Shown here: positions 30,601 to 42,400 of the stretch, in pieces | Layout of the letters: every line of letters starts with the position of its first letter | How positions within the stretch are numbered: the first letter of the stretch is position 1 | Assembly (NCBI GenBank): GCA_905250075.1 | Contig: CAJNOP010000001.1 | Span: 5,661,126 to 5,725,125, forward strand | DNA length: 64,000 nucleotides | Direction of reading: 5' to 3' | Origin: Rotaria sp. Silwood1 | Taxonomy: Eukaryota; Rotifera; Eurotatoria; Philodinida; Philodinidae | Notes under the pieces: generated by a model | Databases searched by the model: none | What the model saw: the letters and a program-made list of their open reading frames with translations, nothing else | What the model was told of the DNA's origin: nothing | Made by a program: the position numbers and the translations under genes

Positions 30601-31153
30601 GTTTTCTTCTGTGACCTTTGAAGTATATTATAAAACAACTGATCAGTACAACAAGAAGTAAAAGAAAAAAAATAGTCTACCTTTTTTTTTTTTTTTGAAT
30701 TTATCCTTTTTATTATATTACACGGAAAAACAAACATTGAAATTCTCAATATATTTATGATAAAGTTTTGTTTTTTTTATAAATGTTTGTACTATTCGTA
30801 TTATTTCATCGACAATAGAAACAATGGTTTGATTAAAATTATCTATTCTTGATAAATTTTTATTTTCAAAAGAAAAAAAAAACATGTTTTATTTTGTTAT
30901 GTTTTCTACTTTAGGTCGAAGTATTTTTCAAAATAAGACGTCGACGACGAAACAAAAGTAAATAAACAGAATGAAGAAATATAAATAGATAGACTAATGA
31001 CAATGGTCAGTCAGAAAATTCTTATATATACGACTATATATATTTATAGATGCATTGAAACGAAGAATGACGACATAAGAGACGAATGCACATCGAGTGA
31101 AACTGACTGATTGTTATCAAATAATATCAGTCTTTATTTGAATCAAATCAAAC
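27643..31153. other. Divergent spacer upstream of ARHGAP39 and the 31154 gene
   Basis: This 3.5-kb stretch lies between two divergently oriented genes, so it should contain both promoters. It is AT-rich with CT repeats at 28218-28240 and poly-A/T tracts. No coding exon was recognised; minus-strand frames at 27883-28083, 28950-29135, 29673-29885 and 30480-30749 are AT-rich and look random. TATATATA-type sequence occurs at 31034-31050, about 100 nt before the ATG at 31154, and could serve as a core promoter. Confidence 0.5.
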
Positions 31154-31744
31154 ATGTCGAATGATGAAACATCTACATTACCCATGTCTATAGAAGATAT
31201 AGATGCTACAAATACTCGTCGTGTAACATTAACTCGTAGTAGTGTTGCTGCTCTATTTGCTCAATCATCTTATGATACTGGTGAAAAAATAGCGACGACG
31301 AATTTAACACGTCCTGCTCGAGAATATCGGCCTCCACCAGTCACTCGTTCATGGTTAACATCAACTTCTACAACAACAAATAATACAACTAGTAGTTCAT
31401 TTCGTTCTACAGATTCAACAGTAGCAGCACAACGATCATCTTTATTTCGATATGTTATTCAACGTTCGTCATCATTTGCTACAACAGCTGTTTCACAAGT
31501 TATGTCAAATACTCGTCGTCATACATTAAAACAAATACGTTCAATCTGTAATCAACATGATAAAGTTTCATCAATTGATGCAGATGTTGAACCAGTTGCA
31601 TCAATAACCGATTGTTTAGAAGCACCATCAATAGCTGCCGTACAAATTTGTCGTTCAATATCGATGCCTAATACATCTGATAAATATCGTCAACATTATA
31701 AACAACAACATTTATTAGTTAAAAGTGGTGGAAAACCTATGTAA
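31154..31744 (+). CDS. Unknown Ser/Thr-rich single-exon protein (196 aa)
   Basis: I do not recognise this protein. The frame is intact from ATG to TAA with codon use like the neighbouring real genes (third positions mostly A or T, many TCA, ACA and CGT codons) and no long homopolymers, unlike the random frames nearby. It is 196 residues, rich in Ser, Thr and Arg, with a Ser/Thr run at about 69-90 (STSTTTNNTTSSS), a PPP motif near 57, and repeated basic-serine motifs (TRSSVAAL, QRSSSF, CRSISMP) that look like sites for basophilic kinases. No signal peptide, transmembrane segment or cysteine-rich domain is visible, so it is probably cytosolic or nuclear and largely disordered. An AATAAA at 31875-31880 would give a 3' UTR of about 140 nt. 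It could be a lineage-specific gene or a terminal exon of a longer gene; no acceptor was needed to explain it. Confidence 0.65.
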   Translation: MSNDETSTLPMSIEDIDATNTRRVTLTRSSVAALFAQSSYDTGEKIATTNLTRPAREYRPPPVTRSWLTSTSTTTNNTTSSSFRSTDSTVAAQRSSLFRYVIQRSSSFATTAVSQVMSNTRRHTLKQIRSICNQHDKVSSIDADVEPVASITDCLEAPSIAAVQICRSISMPNTSDKYRQHYKQQHLLVKSGGKPM

Positions 31745-32455
31745 ATTATTTATTTTCTCTTCTTTATATATGGTAATATAATATGAACTTACATGTATTT
31801 TTTCTGCTTAACTTATTTTTCTGTTTTTTTTTTTTTTTTCTTTCGGCTTGTTATTATAAATAATTGAACTTTAAAATAAAACAAGATATATTTATTTATG
31901 TATCCATTATATATATGTATAAACAAAAACATATCAAAGAATATGAAATAATATACGGATAAGAAACATATAAGTTGTTTTTCTAAATCTTTTATGTTAA
32001 AATTTTAAGGAAATGGTCTAGTTCCGGTTCCGATTCCGTTAAACGGAAATCGTCAGCGGAAGTTTTTCGGACATAGACATATAATCTATATTCAATCAAA
32101 CTTTAATTTGACAAAACACGATTTTATGTCTTTCTAAAAGTTTTTATTTTTATTTTTTGTCAATTGAAAATCTTAATTTAAGTCTATATAAAATCAATTT
32201 TATGTAAATTTTTACTATATTTTAATGTAAGAATTCATGCTGGAGTTTTATTGAACTTGTCTTATATCACATAAAAAACATACAAACAAAACAAAACAAT
32301 CATAATATTGCTTGAATACAAATTACTAATCATCTCTCACAACGATATAGAACTATCAAGAAAACACAATAATAAAAAAAACAAAGAAAATTTATACAAT
32401 AATCTTATACGATAAATCTCTTTTAGAGAATAAAAAAACGTCATAAAGCATCTAT
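31745..32455. other. Short convergent spacer
   Basis: About 0.7 kb between the 3' ends of the 31154 gene and PAAF1. It contains an odd GC-richer palindromic patch at about 32020-32070 (GTTCCGGTTCCGATTCCG, followed by AAACGGAAATCG) in otherwise AT-rich DNA. Such TTCCG-rich words occur at ends of some DNA transposons, but no partner end was seen. Confidence 0.5.
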
Positions 32456-33980
32456 TTATTCTAGATTCTCATAAACACGTACGAGACCATCACGACAAAT
32501 TGAATAAACTCTATTATTAAATACTTTTCCATTAAGTATAGAATCATCTGCACCTGTAAAATCTCGAACATGGAATTGTGATATATCCGACATTGATTGT
32601 AATTCTTCTTTATTATATTCAAAACAACTACCATCAGTTGTTGTTGTTAATATACCTTGATGATCACGACTAGGAGTAATACTTGTTATTTTTCCTCGTT
32701 GTTCTTTCCATGTATGAATAGGTATATCATTTAATTGTCGTATATCATAAATGCCAATTATTGATTGTTCAGTACCATAAATAAGTTGATTTGATTCTGA
32801 CAAATAACAAAGTGTACTAACTGGTGAACCAATTGTAATTGTATTCATTGTTTCTTTTGAATTTTTTTCATTTGAATTATAAAAACGAATTGAACCATCA
32901 TCACAAGCACAAGCTAATAATGAATCAATTAAACTGACACAATTAACACTAGTATCTTGTAATTCAACAATTTTATTTATTTGTTCATTTTTTTTAATAT
33001 CCCATAATATAACAGAACCATCATTCGATGCACTTAATACATTTTGTTGATTAAGAGCTTGAACATCATTAATACGTGAACGATGTCCACTTAATGTTAT
33101 ATTACGTATTTCATTATTGTCATTATCAAGTGACCAAACTTTAACACGCATATCAGCTCCACCAGAGACCACAGCAAAATCTAAATAGAAAAAAAAAAGA
33201 TAATTTAGTCCGAATATTGATACATATATATGATAACGAGTAATATAACTTTACCTGACGGAAAAAATCGACTTATATAAACATCTTCAACATGGCCTTT
33301 TAGTGTACGTCGTACTTCACCTTAAAAAATTAAATCAATATATTTTTTGACTTAAATTTAATGATGAGAACATACCATTTTCAATATCCCAAATAGTAAT
33401 TCTTCCATTATTGAATGCTGTTAAACCAACACCACCTGAACTAATATCAAACCAATGAGGATGGGCTGATAAATGTGTTTGTTGCATTCGACTTTTAGGA
33501 AGTTCTGGTACATTAATTAATGGATCTAATTCAGCATTAATTTCATCATCTTCATGCTTACCAGTTGTACTAAATGATTTTATTGGTCCTAAAAGTTAGA
33601 TTATTTAAAATTGAAAAATAACAAATAAATAAAACAATAAGAAATATTTATCTACCTTGAAATGTATGACTAAAATCAGTATCTCGAATTTTAATACGTA
33701 ATTGTTGTTGATTTCTATCAATATCATTCGATTGAAAATTATCACTTGATGATGTTTTGTAAACTTTAGCTTCTGGATCTAACAAAGCTTTTATTGAACA
33801 AACACCATGAATATTTTGTGTTATACGTGATAAAGCAGCACTGCCAGATTTAAATTCAAGCCAAGCATCGACAGGTAATGTATTTAATTTAAGATTCGTT
33901 GACCAATCAGGTTGAATAATAATACGTGGATGTGTTGCTGCTACTGTATTTAAAGCAGTTACATCAGCTAGAGCAGCCAT
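32456..33980 (-). CDS. PAAF1: PAAF1-like WD-repeat proteasomal ATPase-associated factor
   Basis: WD40 protein that binds the ATPase (Rpt) subunits of the 19S proteasome; the yeast counterpart Rpn14 is an assembly chaperone. Exons 33656-33980, 33376-33588, 33255-33320 and 32456-33180. The N-terminal about 110 residues lead into WD repeats: GRITIWDIENGEVRRTLKGH, FAVVSGGADMRVKVWSLD, QNVLSASNDGSVILWDIKK and CACDDGSIRFYNS. The C-terminal block TDGSCFEYNKEEL, then FTGADDS and YSICRDGLVRVYE, matches the human PAAF1 end (GDGSCF, LTGAD, CRDGLVRRY) as I remember it, which separates it from other WD proteins. All repeats are complete and introns are 55-75 nt. Function in this organism is by homology only. 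Confidence 0.9.
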
Positions 33981-34537
33981 TTTTTTAAAATTTTTGTATT
34001 CAAATCTAAAGATATGACAACCAATATATGATAGTAATTTGAAGTGATGGTACTATACCATTCTTTTTCATTTTTACTCATAAGATAATCAAAAAAGAAA
34101 AGAGGAAGAGAGAACAATAGTATGTATGTCTGACATTATCCTGTAAAAAAAAACAGCAGACACAAGTAAGAACAAAGAAAAGACAATCTTGTTTGTCATG
34201 ATGCAAAAAAATGACAACGAGAAAAATAGGACAATACATACAAGCTAAGTATGTGAATGGTTTTTCGTTTTTTTTTTTTTTTCATATACATCAAACAGTC
34301 ACAGTACGAACAAATACAAAAAAAACAAAACAAAAAAAAAAAAAAGGAAAAAGACAACCAAATCAATGATGTATTCATTTCTACACCATAGAAGAAGAAG
34401 AAGAATAAGGAAAAAAACCACGAATCAAGACAAGTATAGGAATCAAAAAAAAAAACAAATAGCGCAATACTTTTTTTCCTTTAATGTTTATTATTACTCG
34501 ATCAGTATTTCCAGAAAAAACAAATATGATTTTTTAT
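33981..34537. other. Spacer between PAAF1 and HMGB 3' end
   Basis: About 0.56 kb with poly-A/T runs and no coding content; likely contains the PAAF1 promoter and the HMGB 3' UTR. The plus-strand frame at 34366-34656 partly overlaps the HMGB last exon in antisense and is spurious. Confidence 0.5.
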
Positions 34538-35771
34538 TTATTCTTCAACTTCAGATTCATTATCATCGTCATCATCATCACCATCATCATCATCATGTTG
34601 TTGTTCACCATTATTATTATTTGTATTATTATTATTATTCGTTGAATTTGTATTAGCTGTTGTTAAGGTTTGGTAAGTCTAATAAACACAATATTAAAAA
34701 GCAAAAATTAAATTATTTATTTTATTTTATTCTTACTTGGTGTTGAAGATGTTGTTGTAATTGTTGTTGTTGTAATGCTTGAAATTGTTGCATTTGAACC
34801 TATAAACGAAAAATATATTTATTTTTATCAAATTAAATACAAATTTTAATTAAAAGCTGCAAGTATGAGAAGAAGAAATAAGCACGCGCACACACACGTG
34901 TATATATATATATATTTATAAGAGATACAATGATAAGAGACAAAAAAAAGCAAAGTAGTCTATATAGAAATTAATTACTCACCAATAAGTATAATTATAT
35001 TTATATATTCAATCAGTATAAAGAAAAATTTGTGTTTTTGTGATTATTTAATTTTTTTTTCTATCTTCTTTTTTTTTTTTTGATTTGTTATGTTTACACA
35101 AAACAAAGAAGAACAAACAAAAAATAATTGACAACAGATCTTTTTGTTTTTGAAATTAAAAAAAAAAGAAAACAGAAGGAAAAAAAACCGGAAGAACAAA
35201 AAATGCTGCTATTTAATGTCGATGTACCAATTATTTATCAATCATAGTTTATCTTTATATACACATGCACACTCTGTTTATCAGATTTGTAAGACAAAAA
35301 AGAAAAAAACGGGCACAAACAAACAAAAGAAAATTAGGAGGGAGATTCGTTTGTCAAATATATATATCTTTATATATATATGTACGTGAATGGCAATAAA
35401 TAAAACTTGGTGACTGGTTGTTTTTTTTTATATTTTTAATATTGAAGAGAAAGAAAGAGTGTATATGAGTATATATATATATATATATATATACGTATGT
35501 GTGCATACTACTTATAATGCTCACTAATATCCTACATTGTTATGTGGCATTTGTAACGAATAGCCATTATAATGAGGAAAAAGCGAAGCTGCCAAACCAT
35601 TATCTTGGAAATTGTTCATTTGAGCAAAAGCCTGGAGAGAAAATAGCAAATAAAATTAATCAATCTATTCTATTAATTACTTGTGGTTGAAAAGATTGCA
35701 TTGGATTGAACGGCGATAATTGGTATGGTACAGAAGAGTACTGTTGTTGCTGTTGTTGTTGCTGCTGCTGC

Positions 35772-35816
<45 letters not shown>

Positions 35817-38800
35817 GACTGCAGAGAAAAAAAATAAAAAAAATTCCGATTATAAAATCAGATAAAAATTTTAAAAAATCTTCATCTACATCTTGATGTA
35901 TTCTGACTTGTTGATCGGAGTGATGTGTTTGTTGTTGTTGTGTTAATGCCTGAGATGATGAATTTGATTTAGCAGCTTTTTTATTAGCTAATCTAAAATC
36001 ATTCATTTCCTAATAATAAAATGAAAAACTAATATACAAAAAAAAACCAATCAATCATAACTGACTTTTTCATATCTTTCCTTATCTCGTTGTGCAGCTT
36101 CTTCATAAGTTTGTTTTCCATCAGGTGCTGTACGATTCCATCGATCACCTAATTCTTTAGCTATTTCACCAACTGATAAACTTGGATTTAATGCTTTTAA
36201 TTTAGGACGTTCTTCTTTACAATAATGAAAAAATGCCGATCTAAAGAAAAATCAATAATAATAATTTTCTCTTTTTCCAAAAAAAAATAAATAAAGTTTT
36301 ACAATGGTCGTTTTGGTGCCAATGGATCTTTTTTTTTCTTTTTTCGTTTTTCACCGGGTTGATAAGCAGCCATTTCACGTTCAAATCGCTGTTTATCTAT
36401 TTCAGCTTGTGCAGCAAATTTGGATTTTTCAGTATCAGTCATTGTCTATTAAGTAAAGAACAAAAAAAAAAAAATAATAATGTTGTTTTTTTTCTCTCTT
36501 TTGTTCTCTAACGCAGCTGTTCGCACAATCATTCACTTAATCCTATATAATTTTTTTGTTGTTTGTCCTTGATCATAGAAAGTAGGCAAAAAAAAAGAAG
36601 TATAATGGAATTGATCGAGAAAATGAAAAATGTACGAAATAATCATTTAATTATATGAGCAGAAATTGATGATTTTTTGATTAATTCTATTATGATTTTA
36701 GTCTGACACATTTTATCTAAATGTCCGCTTGCGAACCAATAGTTTTCAATTTCTTATCACTTTTAAGCTAAAATCTTTCATCTATAAAATTGATTTATTT
36801 TTTTCCTCTTTTTTTTTTTCTTTGATTAATCTTACCTTCCATTTTTCAGCACATTTTTTTGAGAATTCACTAAAATTAGCATTCTCATTTGGATATGCTT
36901 TTCTATGTTCATCTCGACATTTTTGTACAAAAAATGTATATGCACTCATTCGACCTTTTGGTTTATTCATTTCTTTAGCTGGATGAGAATGCTGATGATG
37001 ATCACGATTTTGTGTTGATGTTGCTTGTGATTGTGGAATTAAATGATGGACTTGTTGCGCTTGTGGCATCATATGTGGTAATGTTCCTTGTTGTTGTTGT
37101 GGATGATAACTAAAAAAGAAATCAACGTATAGAACAAACACAATATTGATATGCATCATTTCAATATCTTGAAGCAACAAATAGCTATTTGAACAAAAAA
37201 AAAGTTCTTTTGATCTTTTCTCTTTACTCACTACATTTGCATTTGTTGTACTTGCTGTTGTTGTTGTTGTTGCTGTTGCTGGGGCACTATCATCGATTGA
37301 TAATATAGTGCGGAAGTCATTTTTATAATTATAATTACAATGTATTACATTGATAATTATTATACGATCTGTAATCGAAGGATGGTTTTTATTTAACACC
37401 ATGTATATTATCAAATCGACCACCATCATCATTATCGCTCAATATACGTATAAAAAAAAACTAAACTCGATGACACCCATTACTTTCTCTCCTTCTTCTT
37501 CTGATGCATATGTGCATGTGGCAATGATGATGATGGGGAGCATGCGTTATACATGTGTAATATAGCAGCGACAACGGGGGGGGGAGAAAAAAAGCACCGG
37601 AGAACACGCGCAGACCCAGATGTACGTATTTAAAAAAAAACAACTCATCATACTGTTCGCTTTGATAGAAACAAAAAAAAAACACGAAGGGAAAAAAAAC
37701 CGGCATCTTGAATGACGGCATGGTAATATGTATGTGGAATGCGACGACGAAAGGTCCCCTTCGTTTTTTTTTCTGTCTCTCTCCTCTCTCTGTTTTCTAA
37801 TCGCTTCTCCCTGCTTTCTCGCTCTCTGTCTCTCTCCCTCTTTCTATGTTTGTGCGTTAGCCGCGGCTACATCAATCTATATAATTATTTCTTGTTTCGT
37901 TCGTCAAGAGAAAAAAAAAATCGATAGCAAGAAAGAAAAAGAAAAGAGATTGTTCTGTTGTTAGCAAATCAAGAATATATGCCCTCTCTCGTTTTTTTTT
38001 TTTTTTGCTTTTTCTCTCCGTCCGAGAACAGAACAGAGAAAGAAAAACTCAATTAATCGGAGCATATACACATAGATAGGTTTGAAATTTTGCCGGACAC
38101 GTTCGCCAAGGGTCAAGTAGAGCGAGAATGACGAGAAGAAAAAGTGCGAGAGAGACAGCGACAGACACAGAGAGAGAGAGAGAAGAGCAAATAGATGAAC
38201 GACCATGATGATTTATCGCCTATTGATTTCGGGTCAGGCATTAAAATAATTTTCTTTTAATATTCTTCTGAAAATTAAGCAGAACAAAGAGAAGAAGAAG
38301 AAAAAAGAAAGAATAGCGAACGAGATATAACCTCAAATAATGACAAACAATGATTATAAAAGTGATGAGCAACGACAGCCGATTGTCAGAAGTAATTCCA
38401 TTTTAACCACGATACTTTTTTTTATTATTTTCAACGCTCTGTTGAGAAGAAAAAATGTCATGGAGAGAACGTTACTAATGAATCGAAAGGTTATGCGCAA
38501 TGTAAACAATAGAAAAAAAACGTATATTTATATATATATATGTGTATGTATTAAGATCGATCTTTAATATATATATATGATTTTTTTTTAATATGAATCC
38601 AATTAATAGTGACAGCTACTTGACAAATGCTTGTCAAAGTCATTTATTGTACCAATATACGTTATTCATGATCAATTAAGAGACCTATATCATCTTTACT
38701 AAACGTATATGCGAACACGTGAAAATCGTATTCTTTTCAAGTGTTTGACATAAACAGTTATGTATTGCCAAAAAAAAAAGAATGTCAAATAGTACAATAG

Positions 38801-38946
38801 ATAAAGAAACCTATTTTATGAGATGAAAGATTTTGAAATAAATATTATTCTTACCCAGTTGGAATTTGCATTTGTTGTCGATCAGGTAATTGCATAAGTG
38901 GAAAATGTTGATGTGGATGCATACCGTCAACAAATGATGAAAACAT
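34538..38946 (-). CDS. HMGB/DSP1-like protein, two HMG boxes, polyQ and acidic tail
   Basis: Nuclear DNA-bending chromatin protein. Common exons: 36836-37109, 36303-36445, 36066-36240, 35890-36009, 35681-35818, 34737-34799 and 34538-34678. Exon 1a (38855-38946) begins [12 protein letters not shown] and ends in phase 2; exon 1b (37232-37320) begins [10 protein letters not shown], encodes a polyQ run and also ends in phase 2, so either joins the common exons, giving 381 or 380 residues. HMG box [19 protein letters not shown] and [14 protein letters not shown]. Linker [14 protein letters not shown]. Box [16 protein letters not shown] and [12 protein letters not shown]. The tail has polyQ (exon 35681-35818, 18 or more Q), then an Asp-rich terminus ([18 protein letters not shown]). 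N-terminal and C-terminal glutamine tracts resemble fly DSP1 more than short vertebrate HMGB1. The donor after box B is the unusual GTCAGT. AATAAA overlaps the stop codon. Confidence 0.92.
35471..35493. repeat. (AT)n microsatellite
   Basis: Uninterrupted AT dinucleotides over about 23 nt within the HMGB intron between the exons 34737-34799 and 35681-35818. Confidence 0.95.
35762..35818. repeat. CAA/CAG trinucleotide run encoding polyQ
   Basis: On the minus strand, CAA/CAG triplets run from the start of the exon 35681-35818 and encode about 18 glutamines or more before YSSVPYQ. It is coding and probably length-variable between alleles. Confidence 0.9.
37762..38190. promoter_or_regulatory. Pyrimidine/purine-rich region between the two HMGB first exons
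   Basis: A CT-rich tract at 37762-37845 and a GA-rich tract at 38126-38190 (including GAGAGAGAGAGAGA at 38170-38183) flank a less AT-rich segment. It lies just upstream of candidate exon 1b (37320) on the minus strand and downstream of exon 1a. GAGA-type sequence is common at animal promoters, so this may be the proximal promoter for the 1b start. Inference from position and composition only. Confidence 0.35.
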
Positions 38947-39465
38947 GAAGATTAGATGTAGAAATCAAAATAAAGAAAATAAACAAAACAAAAAAGAAAA
39001 ACTTTGTTTTTCTTTGTTTTTAATAATCTATATATAATAAAAGGATAAATTTATTTTTTTAATAATAAAATATTTCTTTTTATTTTTTTTAACTGATTTG
39101 ATAACAACAAATCAAAATTATAAAATTGTCTTTTCTTTCTTTAAGCATTCAGTTCATTTATTTTCGTTCGTAAGAATACTATTGCTTGAATTAAATAACC
39201 AATCAAAGAAAAGAAAATGAAATGCATAACTATGATAATCAATAAAAATAAATACATAAATAAATACTTTTTAAAATTTTATTATTTAGCTTTATAAATC
39301 TTTTTCTTTTTCAGATAAACTAAATACTCAATGAAATAATCACATTATAGAAAAAAAATAAATAAGTAAACAATTATTGTTATTGTCTTTTCATCAACAT
39401 ATTTACGCAATAAACGTTTCAACAGAATAGTGTTCTTACTCTTGGTTAGTATACAATAATACACC
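38947..39465. other. Divergent promoter spacer between HMGB and SF3B1
   Basis: About 520 bp between the start of HMGB exon 1a (minus) and the SF3B1 ATG (plus). It is AT-rich with no coding frame. The head-to-head spacing suggests a shared bidirectional promoter. Confidence 0.55.
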
Positions 39466-42400
39466 ATGAGTTCAAAACATGATGGTAAGAATTTCTTTTT
39501 TTTTGTGAAAAAGATTTATTTAAATATATTTTTGGATTCTTTTTGTTTTAGCAATTGAAGCTCAATCCAAAGCTATGCGTGATAGTCGTCGACGAGAAGA
39601 AGATGAAGCTCGTGGTACACGATTTGGTGAAGAAATTCTTGATACAGATGTTTATGAAGAAAATGCACGAAGTGGTTATTTAAATTACGCACCAGGAGCT
39701 AATGATGAAGATGTATGTTTCGTCTTTTTTTGGTTTGTGCTCTAATCATTAAATATTTGTTTCTTTTAGGATGAAGACGAGGATTATCAAGCACCATCAT
39801 CATCAAATATAAAATTAAAAAATTATGGACCATCAGCTGATATTTTGCAAAATATTCCAAATATCGATCGAGTAAGACGAAAAAACAAATATTAGGAGAA
39901 TCAATATGAATTTATTGAGAAAGTTGGTTTCGTGGTTGAAATTATGATATATTTTTCTTTTTTTACAGTATCTGATTTCTAACATTAAACTGTAGACATG
40001 AAAATATTCTTAGACTCTAGTTAGATATGGCTAGACGAGCTCAATGAGAGTATATGTGTTTTAACTTCTTGTGAAAGACTATTCATTAAAAAACTTAAGT
40101 TTTTTTTTGTTTTGTGGAATGATACATTTTTCGCGAAACTACATTCTTCATTCTAAGACGCTTGCATCATTTTACAAGTAAAAATGGAATTTACATTTCA
40201 TATGGATTTCAAAACTGATATGTGTAGAGTCTCCATAAAGACATAGTTTGCGAAAGTATTTTTTTAGTACTATTCAAGCATGTTATCAATACAATGGGTA
40301 TTGCATTATAAAATGAGCTGCAAATGACATTGCAACACATCAATGACTTCTTATAAAATGCGATCTCCTTTGTTCTATGTCATGTCCAGATCCGAATATT
40401 GACAAATACTCATTTTCACTGTTGCAAGGACAACATAGGCAATTATTGTTAACCATCTCCTATAGATAGGTCCCTAACGAACTATACTCAACCAACGTTA
40501 GCCAGCTCACTAGCGCTGATCAAGTCCGAAAATTTTAGGATTGAGATTCGTTTAGCAGAAAAAATTCAGATCCAGAACCGACCGAAATCGACGAGTTCTA
40601 CAGCCCATTACAATCTTCATGCAAACGTAGTCAGTCGCCTTGTTCTTTATACTCCAAACACAGTTACTAGGATCTAGGAGAGGAAACGATAGAAAAATTG
40701 ATTTAAGTATATATGGATTATTTTGTTCGACAATATGCATGAGCTACACAAGCGCTACAGATATTATTTCTAGGTAGCCGCTGAAAAGTTATCTGTAATA
40801 GATGTATCAGAATTAAAACTAATTCTAATATGATGTTGATGAGAATATCATATTAATTTTGATTAAATCATAATTATTGCTTAGAAAAACCTGCTAAAAG
40901 CAAGTCAAAAAACACAACTGTGTACTTCACGTATCAATACAGCCGCCACATTTCTCGGCTTTGTCTGAAACTTTATTTTTCAAAACCTTTAGAACTATTT
41001 TGTAGAGCAGAAAACGCTCTACAAGGTGCTCCATACTAAAGTTCAAACACTTGATTAATAATCATATTGAAAACCGCCTAACAATTGAAAAAAGTTAGTT
41101 TAATAAAAGCCCATATTTATTCAGAAACTTATACGAGATGCTTTTGTTCAGTTTTATGCACTCTTTCAAATGGGATGTTGCTCTATGAAAACGAATGAAA
41201 ACTGATGGAGATATAAGGTGAACAATGGAGATGACCTTTGTTGTTTTGTTTTTGACACTACCATGTGTTTCAACACTTATAACTTCAGTTTAATGTTAGA
41301 AATCAATTTTTTTTTCTTTTAAATTTATGACTTGATTTCAATCATAAAATGACTTTGTTGACAAATGTTCAATCGATTGACGAAATCTCTCATCAATATT
41401 CATTTTATTTATTTATTTGATTTTTCTATCTTTAGAGTCATGATCCATTAGCTGAACATCGTCGACCAACAATAGCTGATCGAGAAAATGAATATCAGAA
41501 AAGACGACGTATGATACCAGGAAGAATTTCACCTGAACGAATAGATTATTTTGCTCATGGTAAGTATACAGAAAAAAATTTTGTTTTTTTCTTTTTTATT
41601 GAAAATCTCTCCGAAATTTTTCTCAGTGTAAGAATTTTAAAATTAGTAATTTATTTTTTTTTGTAAAATCATTTGAGGTTATTCTGATACCGAGTTCATT
41701 TTGTAGGCGTTTGGCTTCATGGATATACATCATCTACATAAATGCACTATTTTTTTCTTATAAAGAAAAGGTGTGATTAAATAGTAAAACGCCTATTTAA
41801 TTAATTAGAATCTAAGCTTATTTTTTAGGCGTTAAACGATTTTCAACGTGCCGTTCGATCGCAACGTTGACAATCATCCTGCTTGAAATGAGCTCGAGCA
41901 TGGTACACATATACATACTATCATAAAAGAATATAAATATATATATATATTATAAAGAAATATTTCCTTTCTTTTTTGTTCTATAAAGTATTTCTTGATA
42001 TTTATTATTCAATGTCCAAAAAGAAAAAGAAAACGAGGTAGTATTTATCATTATAATGGTGGGTCTTTTATTTTTGTCTATTAAAATTATTTAGTAATTT
42101 TTTTTTTCCCTTGTATTTATTATTTTAATTTAATTTATTTAGGTGGAAAAACACCAGATCCACAAGCTAAAGCGCGTGGCTATTCGGAAATTATGGGTGA
42201 AGTAGCTATAAGAAATGCACAGGTAAAATTTAGAGAAAATAAAAAAAAAAGAAAAAAAAAAATCGCTTTTTTGTTTTGTTATTATTGTAGGCTGAAGCAC
42301 GAAATCAATTGGCAGAAAAAGCTAAAGCAGTTGGAGGTCAAAGTGGTACAACATCTAATGGAAGTGCAAGTGCACCAGGTGAAAAACGTCGACGACGATG

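Noticed and set aside
35471..35493. AT microsatellite as a regulatory or origin-like element
   Set aside because: Simple dinucleotide slippage inside an intron explains it.
37461..38567. Several overlapping open frames on both strands between the HMGB first exons
   Set aside because: They arise from CT/GA-rich low-complexity DNA and show no protein character.
40552..40740. 62-codon minus-strand frame in SF3B1 intron 3
   Set aside because: Less AT-rich than its surroundings but no recognisable domain or neighbours; not enough for a gene or a named element.
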